Positions 16,984-25,852 of a stretch of 64,000 bases of DNA are shown here, in pieces (the first letter of the stretch is position 1; every line of letters starts with the position of its first letter). The notes beneath the pieces were generated by a model that was not told where the DNA came from, ran no database searches, and worked only from the letters and a program-made list of their open reading frames with translations. Where the stretch lies: NCBI GenBank assembly GCA_943333505.2, contig CALQTN020000002.1, positions 1 to 64,000 on the forward strand, given 5' to 3'. Source of the stretch: Asaia bogorensis. GTDB lineage: Bacteria > Pseudomonadota > Alphaproteobacteria > Acetobacterales > Acetobacteraceae. The position numbers and the translations under genes were made by a program.

Positions 16984-17799
16984 TCAGTTCGAACTCGGCA
17001 GCGTCACCCCGGCGGGCAATTGTACCCCGGGCGGCAGTTTGAAATTTGGCGGCAGCTTGAAATCGGGGGGAATTTTTAGGCCCGGTGGCAATTGCACGCC
17101 GGGTGGCAGGGTGATGCCGGCAGGCAGGGTCGTGGGTGTGGCGGTTGGGGGCGGTACGTAGCCGGGTACCCCAGGAATAGATGCCAGCGGCGCTGATGCG
17201 GCGTTGTGAGGAGGTGCTGCAGCGGCAGACGGCGGTGCGTTCACACTGCCCGTTCTGCTCATCCCGCCTGGCGGCGCGAACCAGGCGGCTTGCTGGGGCG
17301 CGAAGGCGACGGTGGTGGCTTCAAGCCCGTTGCCCGAAAGCGCCTCGATCCGCAGCATGACACCGTCATCGGTGATGCATACTTGGCCGTTGCCGCGTGC
17401 GGTCACATAGTCCCAGTTGGTGCACTGAAGGCCGGCGAAGCTTGCGACGCCCCGTTTTTTGAAGCTGGCTTTGTCGTCCGGCAACTGGCCTTCCTGGGGG
17501 ACCCGATTGGCCGCCATGTCGGCAAGCACACCTTGCGCATCCATGACCAGTGATGCGCGCTGGGTTTGTCGATCAACCAGAACATAGCCAGGTTGGCCGA
17601 TGGTTTCGATCCGCATCACCCGGCTTTGCGCACGTTGGCGGATGATCAGGTTCTTGGGCCCGCCGCGCCCGATCAGCTTGTAGCCGACCGCGACATCGCG
17701 GGTTGGCAGCAGCAATGGCGCTTCCTGGGCAGCGGCATTGGCTGCCAGCAAGACCCCTAGAATGATTAACCCTCCACGCAACCCGGACATTCCTTGCAC
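16984..17799 (-). CDS. Secreted protein with C-terminal LPPGxx hexapeptide repeats
   Basis: This 271-residue protein starts with a signal peptide (hydrophobic LIILGVLLAANAAAQ). The middle (residues 30-190) resembles DUF4412-like periplasmic proteins: IRQRAQSRVMRIE, then VLVDRQTQRASLVMD and CITDDGVMLRIEA. A proline-rich linker follows. The last about 48 residues are seven hexads of the form LPPGVQ, with variants LPAGIT, IPPDFK and LPPNFK. The repeat is near-exact in protein and somewhat varied in DNA, arguing for selection. It may span periplasm or peptidoglycan as an extended rod; that is inference. It is convergent with the cysK unit. Confidence 0.75.
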   Translation of the reverse strand: MQGMSGLRGGLIILGVLLAANAAAQEAPLLLPTRDVAVGYKLIGRGGPKNLIIRQRAQSRVMRIETIGQPGYVLVDRQTQRASLVMDAQGVLADMAANRVPQEGQLPDDKASFKKRGVASFAGLQCTNWDYVTARGNGQVCITDDGVMLRIEALSGNGLEATTVAFAPQQAAWFAPPGGMSRTGSVNAPPSAAAAPPHNAASAPLASIPGVPGYVPPPTATPTTLPAGITLPPGVQLPPGLKIPPDFKLPPNFKLPPGVQLPAGVTLPSSN

Positions 17800-17877
17800 C
17801 TTGCTCGTCTCGCGGCTATACGGCGCGCTTCGTTCTGCCGGTCGGTATCGGCGGGACCGTAGCTAAGGACCTGCACC

Positions 17878-18105
17878 ATGAAGCCCGGCATCCACCCACA
17901 ATACCACGAACTCAATATCATCATGACCGATGGGACTGAATTCAAGACCCGTTCGACCTATGGCAAGGCTGGCGACACCATCCGCCTTGACATCGATCCG
18001 AAATCCCATCCGGCCTGGACCGGTGTGCAGCGTATCATGGATACTGGCGGCCAGGTTGCGAAGTTCAACAAGAAATTTGCGGGCCTCGGCATCAAGAAAG
18101 CCTGA
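17878..18105 (+). CDS. rpmE: 50S ribosomal protein L31
   Basis: The protein has 75 residues and the L31 landmarks [21 protein letters not shown] and FNKKFAGL. The CxxC zinc pair of the C-plus form is absent (TDGTEF and KSHP replace it), so this is the zinc-independent form usual in alphaproteobacteria. It sits on the large subunit at the central protuberance bridge. It is a single gene closed by its own terminator at 18131. Confidence 0.95.
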   Translation: MKPGIHPQYHELNIIMTDGTEFKTRSTYGKAGDTIRLDIDPKSHPAWTGVQRIMDTGGQVAKFNKKFAGLGIKKA

Positions 18106-18130
18106 GCAGCCTCAAATTTTGTGACTACGG

Positions 18131-18165
18131 AAAGCCCGTCCCCTTGAACCGGGGGCGGGCTTTCT
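18131..18165 (+). terminator. Rho-independent terminator after rpmE
   Basis: A GC-rich hairpin (AAAGCCCG, then CCCC, loop TTGAA, GGGG, then CGGGCTTT) is followed by TTTCTT. It starts 25 bp after the rpmE stop codon. Confidence 0.85.
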
Positions 18166-18210
18166 TATGTTCGCAGTGTCGGAATGCCCATCGGGGTTTC
18201 GACTGCCAAA

Positions 18211-18265
18211 TAGGGCCGGCCCATTCGGGCGGTCCTGGGTTAAAACCTTGCTATAGCAGGAGGTT
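18211..18265 (+). promoter_or_regulatory. Probable ROSE-like RNA thermometer in the hsp20 leader
   Basis: Two stem-loops lie in the leader. The first pairs about 18220-18227 with 18234-18241 (AGGGCCG/CGGTCCT plus CCC/GGG). The second, 18244-18265, pairs AACCTTGC with the ribosome-binding site AGCAGGAGGTT. The 5' arm holds TTGCT, the short motif that faces the Shine-Dalgarno region in ROSE elements of rhizobial and other small heat-shock genes. The SD (AGGAGG, 18258-18263) is fully inside the stem and would be freed by heat. No structure calculation was done. Confidence 0.5.
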
Positions 18266-18269
18266 CTCT

Positions 18270-18740
18270 GTGAACGTACTCAATCTGTCGCCCTTATTCC
18301 GTACTGCGATCGGCTTTGATCGCTTGGCCCGTCTGGCCGATACCGCCAATGGTGCCGCCGATACCGGATATCCCCCTTACAACATCGAACGGCTTGGCGA
18401 AGATGCTTATCGCCTCACGATGGCGGTTGCCGGCTTTGGGCCGGAACACATCGAAATAACGGTGAAGGACAACGCGCTGATCGTTGCCGGCAAGCTTGCC
18501 GACGAAGCTCAGCAGGCGGAGGTATTGTATCGCGGCATTGCTGGGCGCGCCTTTGAAAGGCGCTTTGTGCTTGCCGACCATATCGTCGTCGATGGTGCTG
18601 ACATTACCAACGGCTTGCTGCATGTGGCGTTGAAGCGGGTGGTGCCGGAACAGCTGAAGCCACGCCGGATCGCGATCGGGACGGCCTCTGCCCAGGCATC
18701 GGCTGCCCGGGCGTCGGCTGACCGGGCGATCGCCGCCTAA
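18270..18740 (+). CDS. Hsp20-family small heat shock protein (IbpA-like)
   Basis: This 156-residue ATP-independent chaperone has the alpha-crystallin domain at about residues 30-130, opening PPYNIERLGEDAYRLTMAVAGF and closing with LHVALKRVVPEQLKPRRI. The C-terminal tail is rich in Ala/Ser repeats (ASAQASAARASADRA), unusual for the group, and the classical I-x-I anchor appears as RRIAIG. The start is GTG at 18270, 6 nt after a perfect AGGAGG; longer frames upstream have no ribosome-binding site. Translation is probably controlled by the thermometer just upstream, and transcription ends at the hairpin at 18765. Confidence 0.9.
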   Translation: MNVLNLSPLFRTAIGFDRLARLADTANGAADTGYPPYNIERLGEDAYRLTMAVAGFGPEHIEITVKDNALIVAGKLADEAQQAEVLYRGIAGRAFERRFVLADHIVVDGADITNGLLHVALKRVVPEQLKPRRIAIGTASAQASAARASADRAIAA

Positions 18741-18764
18741 CCGTCTGCGGTTTTGCTGAAACAT

Positions 18765-18803
18765 GGGTCCAGTGGGCGGGGTATCGCCTGCTGGACCCTT
18801 TTT
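18765..18803 (+). terminator. Rho-independent terminator after hsp20
   Basis: Perfect arms GGGTCCAG (18765-18772) and CTGGACCC (18791-18798), with an inner GGCG/CGCC, are followed by TTTTT. It separates hsp20 from the mreC operon. Confidence 0.9.
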
Positions 18804-18850
18804 ATGTCGGCCGCACCGATGTAGACTGGGGCATCCCGCATGAGGCAATT

Positions 18851-19714
18851 GTGATCCGGCTGTCCATCCCGCTGCGTCAGGCTTTGTCCAAGCTCACTTT
18901 GCCAGTGCTGATCGCGGTTGCGTTTGGGCTGATGCTGCTGGGCAAAGCCGATAATATGATCGCGACCAGAATGCGCATGGCGCTGGCCGACTCGCTGGCA
19001 CCCATATGGGGATTGGTGGCGGAGCCTTTGGCCGGGGTGCATCGCGCGATTGACGGCATCCAGAATCTGGCAACGATTTACCAGGATAACGCCAGGTTGC
19101 GGGCCGAAAACGACGTGCTGCGCCGCTGGCAAGCAGTGGGTCTGGCACTGGATGCCGAGAACGCGACCTTGAAGGCTAATCTGCGCTGGGTGCCGGAACC
19201 GACGCCGAGCTTTGTGACTGCCCGGGTGGTTGCCGATGCCGGAGGGGTTTATGCGCGCGCGGTGTTGCTGTCGCTTGGGCCCAAGCACCACGCAACCAAA
19301 GGCCAGATTGCGCTCGACGAACGTGGCCTGGTTGGCAGGGTGACCGAAATTGGCAGCCGCAGCGCCCGGGTCCTGCTGATTACCGATCTCAATTCCCGGG
19401 TGCCAGTGACCTTGGAAACCAGCCGTGGCCGGGCGATCCTGGCGGGCACCAACGGCCCCCGCCCACGACTGACGTATTGGCCCGAGGGCGTGGTGCCGGT
19501 CGAAGGCGAACGGGTGGTGACGAGCGCGGAGGCGAACGCTTTCCCGGCCGGATTGCCGATCGGGGTGGTGCGTTACAATGCCAACCATGTGCCGGAAATC
19601 GAACCGGATGCGCGGCTCGACCGGCTCGAGGTGGTGCGTTTGTTCGAATACGGTCTGCATGATCTCGCTCCCCCGGAACTGAGCCTGGCCCGCCAGACTG
19701 AACGTCGGCGCTAG
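18851..19714 (+). CDS. mreC: Cell shape-determining protein MreC
   Basis: This 287-residue bitopic inner-membrane protein of the elongasome has one transmembrane segment near residues 14-34 (LTLPVLIAVAFGLMLLG). A coiled coil at about 70-110 (DNARLRAENDVLRRW, DAENATLKANL) and the beta-rich MreC core with QIALDERGLVGRV and SRSARVLLITDLNSRVPV follow. MreC activates the PBP2-RodA pair. The start codon is GTG. It is the first gene of mreC-mreD-mrdA-rodA, with mreD starting in the base after its stop. mreB is not in this window. Confidence 0.93.
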   Translation: MIRLSIPLRQALSKLTLPVLIAVAFGLMLLGKADNMIATRMRMALADSLAPIWGLVAEPLAGVHRAIDGIQNLATIYQDNARLRAENDVLRRWQAVGLALDAENATLKANLRWVPEPTPSFVTARVVADAGGVYARAVLLSLGPKHHATKGQIALDERGLVGRVTEIGSRSARVLLITDLNSRVPVTLETSRGRAILAGTNGPRPRLTYWPEGVVPVEGERVVTSAEANAFPAGLPIGVVRYNANHVPEIEPDARLDRLEVVRLFEYGLHDLAPPELSLARQTERRR

Positions 19715-20263
19715 ATGTCCGATCGTCTGCCGGGCATTCGGCCGCGCCCGAGCATTGGGCGTAAGCTCGATATCGCGGCACGGCGCAGCTTTCCGACTGT
19801 GGTGACAGGTTTGTTGCTCGTCGTGGCTGCGGCCCCGCTTGGGATTGGTGGTCAGCCGCAAACCCAACTGGCGATCGCGCTGGCGTCGGTGTTTTTCTGG
19901 ACGATGGTGCGGCCGGCTTCGATGCCGCCGCCAGCGGTGTTCGTGCTCGGCCTGCTGCTCGATCTGTTGAGCTACGCACCGTTGGGTGTGGGAGTGGTGA
20001 TCCTATTGGTGTTGCACGGCTTAACCCTGGCAGGGCGCCGGGTGCTGGGACGGGCAGGCTTTATGCTCGCCTGGCTTGCCTTTGCGCTGCTCGCGCTCGG
20101 GGCGGTGGCGCTGCAATGGGGGCTGACCGCGTTATTGACCTTACGAGTGCTGCCCGTGGCGCCCGCGATCCTGGCCGCCATTCTGGCAGTTGGGCTTTAT
20201 CCGCTGCTGGCAGTGCCGCTGGCGCGCGCGCATCGCACGCTGGCTGAACCTGACCGGGCATGA
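19715..20263 (+). CDS. mreD: Rod shape-determining protein MreD
   Basis: This 182-residue polytopic protein has about five hydrophobic segments, including VFVLGLLLDLLSYAPLGVGV, the best-conserved MreD region (LGLLxDLLS...PLG). It works with MreC in the elongation complex. Its start is immediately after the mreC stop, and its TGA overlaps the ATG of mrdA, so the operon is tightly coupled. The family is poorly conserved; the assignment rests equally on position and on the motif. Confidence 0.9.
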   Translation: MSDRLPGIRPRPSIGRKLDIAARRSFPTVVTGLLLVVAAAPLGIGGQPQTQLAIALASVFFWTMVRPASMPPPAVFVLGLLLDLLSYAPLGVGVVILLVLHGLTLAGRRVLGRAGFMLAWLAFALLALGAVALQWGLTALLTLRVLPVAPAILAAILAVGLYPLLAVPLARAHRTLAEPDRA

Positions 20264-22101
20264 AGCGCGAAGTTCAACGTACCGGGGTATTTACCCGCCG
20301 GGCCCTGATGATCGGTGGGGTGCAAATCGCGGCACTCGGGGTGCTGGCGGCCAAGCTCTATCAGGTTCAGGTGGTCGAGGGCGATCGCTATGCGACGCTT
20401 GCGGACTCCAACCGCATCTCGGCCCGGCTGCTGGCCCCGCCACGCGGGCGATTGCTGGATCGCAACGGCGTAGTGGTGGCGGGTAATCGGTTGAACTGGC
20501 GTGCTTTGCTGGTTGCCGAGCAATCTGGCGACGTCGCCGCTACCCTCGACCGCTTCGCCGCCATTGTGCCGTTCGCCGATAATGATCGCGTACGGGTGGA
20601 ACGGGAGTTGCGCCGCCATCGCCGCTTCATCCCCATCATTCTGCGGGAGTTCCTTACCTGGCAGGAAATGGCGCGGGTTGAGGTGCATGCTCCGGACTTA
20701 CCGGGCGTGCTGGTCGACGTGGGCACCACGCGGGAATACCTGTTCGGGTCCAGCCTGGCCCATATCGTTGGCTATGTCGCACCGCCTGCTGAACAGGATG
20801 CCAGCGATGATGCTGTCCTGGCGCTGCCCGGCATGCGGGTCGGCCGTGCCGGGATGGAGCGGCGCCATGACGCGGTTTTGCGTGGGCGCGCAGGAGCGGT
20901 TCAGCTGGAGGTCAATGCCCGCGGACGGGTGATCCGCGAGCTCGATCGCCACGAGGGCATTCAGGGTCAGGACGTGAGCCTGACCATCGATGCTGAGCTG
21001 CAGCGCGCGGTTCTGGGCCGCCTCGGTGAGGAAAGTGCCTCGGCCGTGGTGCTCGACATCCGTAATGGCGACGTGCTGGCGATGGCGTCAAACCCGTCCT
21101 TCGACCCATCAGTGTTCAACTCCGGGGTGTCGCAGGCGCAATGGGTGGAATGGACATCTAACCGGCGCGCACCGTTGATCAACAAGGCAGTGGCCGGGCT
21201 TTATTCGCCTGGATCGACCTATAAATGCGTGGTGGCGCTGGCGGCGCTCGATGCGAAGGTGATGTCGGTCGGCGAGACGGTCAATTGTCCCGGCTACCTC
21301 GACTATGGGGATCGCCGCTATCATTGCTGGAGCAAGGGCGGGCACGGCAACGTCGATATGCGCCTGGCCATCAAGGTCAGCTGCGATATTTATTTTTTTG
21401 AAGCGGCCCGGCGAATGGGCATCGATCGACTGGCGGCAATGTCCAACCGGTTTGGTATTGGGGTTGATCTCGGATCCGACCTGCCCGGTGCCCGCAAAGG
21501 GCTGATGCCGACCCGCGCCTGGGCTGCCGGGCGTGGCGAGGCGTGGAACATTGGTGATACCATCGTGTGCGGCATTGGCCAGGGGCGGGTGCAGACCACA
21601 CCATTGGCGCTCGCGACCATGGCCGCCCGAATTGCCAGCGGCCGGATGGTAGTGCCTCGGCTGACTGCGGGGCCGGCGGTGGTGACGGAAAGCCTTGGCG
21701 TGGCGGAACGCGGATTGGCGCTGGTGCGCGATGGGATGTGGTCGGTGGTCAATGAACAGGCAGGCAGCGCACCGCTGGCCAAACTTGGCCCGCTGGCGTC
21801 GCCGAATTTCGCCACGGCCCAGATGGCGGGCAAGACCGGGTCCGTGCAGGTGCGCAATGTAACCCGCGAACAGCGTGAAAAAGGTTACAAATCGGAAAAC
21901 CTCGCCTGGGAGTTTCGCCCGCATGCGCTGTTCATCGCCTATGCCCCGCATGATGCGCCGCGCTATGCGATGGCCCTGGTGGTTGAACACGGCAATGCAG
22001 GTGCGCAGGCAGCGGCGCCGATTGCCCGCGAAATCATGATCGACACGTTGTTGCGCGATCCAGGCGGGCAAAAGCCGGCCCGTGCGCAGGCCCGATCATG
22101 A
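20260..22101 (+). CDS. mrdA: Penicillin-binding protein 2 (elongasome transpeptidase)
   Basis: This 613-residue class B PBP has an N-terminal anchor at about residues 15-35. A pedestal domain contains the NRISARLLAPPRGRLLDRNG block. The transpeptidase domain carries the catalytic Ser319 in GSTYK, the second motif SCD (as usual in PBP2) and KTG at 525-527. It cross-links new peptidoglycan during side-wall growth and is the target of mecillinam-type beta-lactams. Its last codons overlap rodA by 4 bp. Numbering is from the ATG that overlaps the mreD stop. Confidence 0.95.
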   Translation: MKREVQRTGVFTRRALMIGGVQIAALGVLAAKLYQVQVVEGDRYATLADSNRISARLLAPPRGRLLDRNGVVVAGNRLNWRALLVAEQSGDVAATLDRFAAIVPFADNDRVRVERELRRHRRFIPIILREFLTWQEMARVEVHAPDLPGVLVDVGTTREYLFGSSLAHIVGYVAPPAEQDASDDAVLALPGMRVGRAGMERRHDAVLRGRAGAVQLEVNARGRVIRELDRHEGIQGQDVSLTIDAELQRAVLGRLGEESASAVVLDIRNGDVLAMASNPSFDPSVFNSGVSQAQWVEWTSNRRAPLINKAVAGLYSPGSTYKCVVALAALDAKVMSVGETVNCPGYLDYGDRRYHCWSKGGHGNVDMRLAIKVSCDIYFFEAARRMGIDRLAAMSNRFGIGVDLGSDLPGARKGLMPTRAWAAGRGEAWNIGDTIVCGIGQGRVQTTPLALATMAARIASGRMVVPRLTAGPAVVTESLGVAERGLALVRDGMWSVVNEQAGSAPLAKLGPLASPNFATAQMAGKTGSVQVRNVTREQREKGYKSENLAWEFRPHALFIAYAPHDAPRYAMALVVEHGNAGAQAAAPIAREIMIDTLLRDPGGQKPARAQARS

Positions 22102-23270
22102 GCGTATTTGAACGCCGGCTGCTGCGCGATGCCAATTTCGGTCTGACTGGGAAATTGTTCAAGGTTTCCTGGAGTTTTATCGCGCTGCTGTGCGGCTTGG
22201 CGAGCGTGGGCTATCTGGCGCTGTATTCGGCGGCAGGTGGGTCTGCTGAGCCTTACGCGACCCGCCATATTCTGCGGTTTGGCTTCGGGCTGGTGCTGAT
22301 GATTTCGATCGCGATGATTGATATCCGCTTCATCGCCCGGCTGTCCTGGCTGTCCTATGCGGTGGGAATCGGGCTGCTGGTGATGGTGCTGCGGGTGGGC
22401 CATATCGGCAAAGGGGCGCAGCGCTGGATCGAACTTGGCGGTATGCAGTGGCAACCGAGTGAGCTGATGAAGCTCGTCCTGATCCTGGCGCTCGCGGCGT
22501 GGTTCCACAAGGCGAGTTGGGAGCGGATGGGCAATCCGCTGTTCCTGATCCCGCCATCATTGGCAGTGCTGCTGCCTGTCGGGCTTATTCTGAAACAGCC
22601 CAATCTCGGGACCGCAGTGATTACGGCTGTGGTGGGGCTGACGGTATTTATCGGCGCCGGGGTGCGCTGGTGGAAAGTGCTGATTGTGGTTGGGGCGGTG
22701 GGCGCGGTGGCGCCTGTGGCGTACTCACATCTGCATGATTACCAGCGGGCGCGGATCGATATTTTCCTTAACCCGGAAAGTGATCCGCTCGGTGCAGGGT
22801 ACAACATTATCCAGTCCAAGATCGCCCTTGGGTCGGGTGGGGTTTGGGGCAAGGGGTTTCTGGGCGGCACCCAGGGGCATCTGAACTTCCTGCCGGAAAA
22901 GCAGACCGATTTTATTTTCACCATGTGGGCGGAGGAATTCGGGCTTGTCGGCAGCTACGCGCTGATGGCGCTGCTTTGCCTGATCATCGTCGGCGGCATG
23001 CTGATCGCACTACGCTGCCGACATCAGTTCGGCCGATTGGTGGCGCTGGGTATCAGCATGAATTTCTTCATGTACGTTTTCGTCAATCTGGCGATGGTGA
23101 TGGGCGCGATCCCGGTCGGCGGGGTACCGTTGCCGCTTGTTTCCCATGGCGGGTCGGCGATGATCATGGTGATGATCGGCATGGGGGTGCTGATGTCGGT
23201 GCATGTCCATCGCGACGCAGAGTTCGGCGGGAACGAAGATGCGTCGTTCGGCCCTCGAAAATTTGAGTGA
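22098..23270 (+). CDS. rodA: Rod shape-determining protein RodA (SEDS glycosyltransferase)
   Basis: This 390-residue SEDS-family protein has about ten membrane segments. It polymerises lipid II into glycan strands with PBP2. Landmarks are KGAQRWIELGGMQWQPSELMK, the large loop LNPESDPLGAGYNIIQSKIALGSGG (split here: it runs about residues 223-247), FLPEKQTDFIFTMWAEEFG with the functionally important acidic residue, and the C-terminal PLPLVSHGGSAM. It closes the mre operon; a 69-bp gap separates it from the convergent binding-protein gene. Confidence 0.95.
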   Translation: MSVFERRLLRDANFGLTGKLFKVSWSFIALLCGLASVGYLALYSAAGGSAEPYATRHILRFGFGLVLMISIAMIDIRFIARLSWLSYAVGIGLLVMVLRVGHIGKGAQRWIELGGMQWQPSELMKLVLILALAAWFHKASWERMGNPLFLIPPSLAVLLPVGLILKQPNLGTAVITAVVGLTVFIGAGVRWWKVLIVVGAVGAVAPVAYSHLHDYQRARIDIFLNPESDPLGAGYNIIQSKIALGSGGVWGKGFLGGTQGHLNFLPEKQTDFIFTMWAEEFGLVGSYALMALLCLIIVGGMLIALRCRHQFGRLVALGISMNFFMYVFVNLAMVMGAIPVGGVPLPLVSHGGSAMIMVMIGMGVLMSVHVHRDAEFGGNEDASFGPRKFE

Positions 23271-23338
23271 TTGAGGACGCCATGCCGCTATGCCAACGGG
23301 CTATGTCGAAGACAGCTGGGGCTGGGATGGCTGCGCCG

Positions 23339-24907
23339 CTATACTCGCCGTACCCCGTAAAACTGCGGATACCCGTCCCTGATATCCTTCAAATAGCTGA
23401 AATGTGCGATCGGTTGATCGTGCATGCCCATCGGCACGTAGGGCACGAAATCCCACATTTCCAACTGCATCTCGGCAGTCAGCTTCTGCTGCGCTGCGAG
23501 ATCGGGCGCATCGAACCAGGCGTCGCGCAGCGCTTCCATCTTGGCGCTGGTCGGCCAGCCGAACCAGGCCTTTTCGCCGTCGCCGCGCGCGGCTGACATG
23601 GTCGCTGGTGAAATATTGCCGGTGCCGCCGAGATAGGTGAAGAAGACGTTCCAGCCGCCCTTGTCGATCGGCGCCTTGCTCGCCCGGCGCTGCACCACGG
23701 TGCCCCATTCGAGCGCCTGGAAATCGACGTTGAAGCCAAGCCTGGTCAACACATCGGCGCCAACCTGGGCCGCGGCCCAGATGCGCGGGACGGTGGTCGC
23801 ACCGAGCACGACGATCTTTTCACCCTTGTAGCCGGCGGCGGCGAGATCCTTTTTCAGCGCGGCGATATCGCCCCAGCCGCTGGTGTTGGCGGCGAGGCCG
23901 GCATCGGACGCATATTGCGTGCCCGGCACGAACAACCCGACTGGAACTTTGATCAGGCTCGGCTCGGCACCGGCGACTGCGGTCATCACGTCGCGCTGGT
24001 TGATCGCTTTCTGCACCACCCGGCGGATGGCAGGATTGTCGAATGGCGGCAGCAAATGGTTGAAGCGCAGGCAGGCGACGCCGCCGGTAACATCATGGAC
24101 TTCGACGGTCAGGCGTTTGTCTTTACGCAGGCCGGGCACCAGATCAATCGACGGATTTTCCCACCAGTCGATTTCATTGTTCAGCAGTGCCGACATCGCG
24201 GTGCCGGCATCCGGCATGACCGTCCATTCCATCCGGTCAAAATGGACGATTTTCGGTCCGGCGCTGAAGCTCGGCACGCCGTCGCTGCGTGGCACATAGC
24301 CGGCGAATTTCTCGAACACCACTTTGGCGCCGGGGATGCGTTCATCTGCCTTGAAGCGGAACGGGCCGCTGCCGATGGCTTCCGGGATCGCCTTCATCGC
24401 ATCGGTCTGGGCGAGCCGTTCCGGCATGATCGCCGAGGCATAGGCTGCAAGCGCATTGGGCAGCAGGCTGAAGCGAGATTTCAGCCGGATGCGGATCATC
24501 CGGTCGGACGGGGCGCTGATCTCGGCGACGCGTGCGGCAAGCGCAGTGCCGATCGCATCGCGCGACGCAAAGCGATTGATGCTGGCGACGCAATCACGGG
24601 CCACCACCTTGCTGCCATCATGGAAAAGCAGCCCATCACGCAAGGTCAGTTCCCACAGCAGTCCATCGGCACTGGTGGTGAAGCCGGCCAACATCTGCGG
24701 GTGGATGTTGAACGTGTCGTCGATGCCAAACAGGGTGTCGAAAACCGCCAGAGAATAGTTGCGGGTGATGTCGGCGGTGGTCCACACCGGATCGAGGGAC
24801 GCCAGATCGGCATGCGGCACGAAGCGCAGCAGGCTTTTGGGCTGGGCGATCGCGGGGGTCGCAAGCGTCATCGCGGCAGCGGATTGCAGCAGGGTACGGC
24901 GACGCAT
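23339..24907 (-). CDS. ABC transporter family-5 solute-binding protein, copy 3
   Basis: This 522-residue peptide-type binding protein starts with a twin-arginine-like leader (MRRRTLLQSAAAMTLATPAIAQ). The mature N-terminus reads LRFVPHADLASLDPVWTTAD, nearly identical in pattern to copy 4 at 52312. The C-terminus, DGYPQFYGVRRV, parallels DGFPQMYGVKRV there. LWELTLRDGLLFHDG marks the substrate-pocket block. It is followed downstream by nothing related and preceded by the epimerase gene transcribed toward it from a separate unit, so it is another orphan binding protein. Confidence 0.9.
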   Translation of the reverse strand: MRRRTLLQSAAAMTLATPAIAQPKSLLRFVPHADLASLDPVWTTADITRNYSLAVFDTLFGIDDTFNIHPQMLAGFTTSADGLLWELTLRDGLLFHDGSKVVARDCVASINRFASRDAIGTALAARVAEISAPSDRMIRIRLKSRFSLLPNALAAYASAIMPERLAQTDAMKAIPEAIGSGPFRFKADERIPGAKVVFEKFAGYVPRSDGVPSFSAGPKIVHFDRMEWTVMPDAGTAMSALLNNEIDWWENPSIDLVPGLRKDKRLTVEVHDVTGGVACLRFNHLLPPFDNPAIRRVVQKAINQRDVMTAVAGAEPSLIKVPVGLFVPGTQYASDAGLAANTSGWGDIAALKKDLAAAGYKGEKIVVLGATTVPRIWAAAQVGADVLTRLGFNVDFQALEWGTVVQRRASKAPIDKGGWNVFFTYLGGTGNISPATMSAARGDGEKAWFGWPTSAKMEALRDAWFDAPDLAAQQKLTAEMQLEMWDFVPYVPMGMHDQPIAHFSYLKDIRDGYPQFYGVRRV

Positions 24908-24922
24908 TGAGATCTCCTTGGC

Positions 24923-25852
24923 TTAAGGCTGGTGAAGACTTTGAAGGGTAAGCGCCAATCCGTCACGCAAATTCATTTCCGCGGCAACGCCGAGCAGCGC
25001 AATGGCCTTGGTCGGGTCGCCAAGCGACTGGCGGATATCGCCAAGCCGGGCTGGACCGTGGCTGACCGCGCCCACATTGCCTCGCAGGGCGGACAGTAAA
25101 TTGGCGAGATCAAGCACGCTGGTGGCGCGCCCGGTGCAGACATTGACCAATTCGGCCACGGGACGTTTCTGCAGCACGCCCATCGCAGCGCGGAGATGGC
25201 GCACGACGTCGGCGACATAGACAAAGTCGCGAGTCTGGCCGCCATCGCCGTGCACGGTCAGTCCCTGTCCGGCGGCGAGCCTGCCGGCGAAGATCGAGAT
25301 TACCCCGCTATAGGGTGATCTCGGATCCTGGCGCGGGCCGTAGACGTTGAAAAAGCGCATGCCGATGCTTGGCACGCCATGGACGGCAAAACCGATGCTG
25401 GCATGGAGTTCGGAGCCGTATTTGTCCACGCCATAGGCGGTTTGCGGGGCGGGGCGCAGGCTCTCGGTTGCGATCAGATCGCCGATATTGCCGTAGATCG
25501 CGGCCGATGAGGCATAGACGACCGGGATTTGTCCGGCTTTGCTGGCGGCTTCGAGCACGGCAACGGTTGCCGATTGATTGGCGCGATGGGTTTCAAACCA
25601 GGCTTCGTTGCCGCGCTGGACGGAGGCGACGGCCGCCAGATGGAAGCAGCCCGCGATGCCGGTGAAGGCTTCCTCGACAATCGCCGGGTCGGCGGCGTCG
25701 CCGCGCAGAATTGCGCAACGCGGATCGAGGTTCTCGACCTTGCCGGTCGAAAAATCATCCAGCACCCGCACCTCGTGGCCGGCGGCCAGTAGCAGGTCCG
25801 CCAAATGCGACCCGATAAAGCCGGCGCCGCCAGTGACGAGGTACAAAGCCAT
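24923..25852 (-). CDS. NAD-dependent sugar epimerase/dehydratase (GalE/WbpP-like)
   Basis: This 309-residue extended short-chain dehydrogenase has the Rossmann motif GGAGFIGSH at residues 8-16, the Asp-based NAD pocket VLDDFSTG, the catalytic pair in YGVDKYGSE (Tyr-x3-Lys) with an upstream Ser-Ser-Ala, and the substrate-region FFNVYGPRQDPRSPYSGVI. It probably interconverts a UDP-sugar, although its genomic company is sugar import rather than polysaccharide synthesis. The ATG overlaps the TAA of the upstream permease gene by one base, so the three genes form an operon. Confidence 0.87.
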   Translation of the reverse strand: MALYLVTGGAGFIGSHLADLLLAAGHEVRVLDDFSTGKVENLDPRCAILRGDAADPAIVEEAFTGIAGCFHLAAVASVQRGNEAWFETHRANQSATVAVLEAASKAGQIPVVYASSAAIYGNIGDLIATESLRPAPQTAYGVDKYGSELHASIGFAVHGVPSIGMRFFNVYGPRQDPRSPYSGVISIFAGRLAAGQGLTVHGDGGQTRDFVYVADVVRHLRAAMGVLQKRPVAELVNVCTGRATSVLDLANLLSALRGNVGAVSHGPARLGDIRQSLGDPTKAIALLGVAAEMNLRDGLALTLQSLHQP

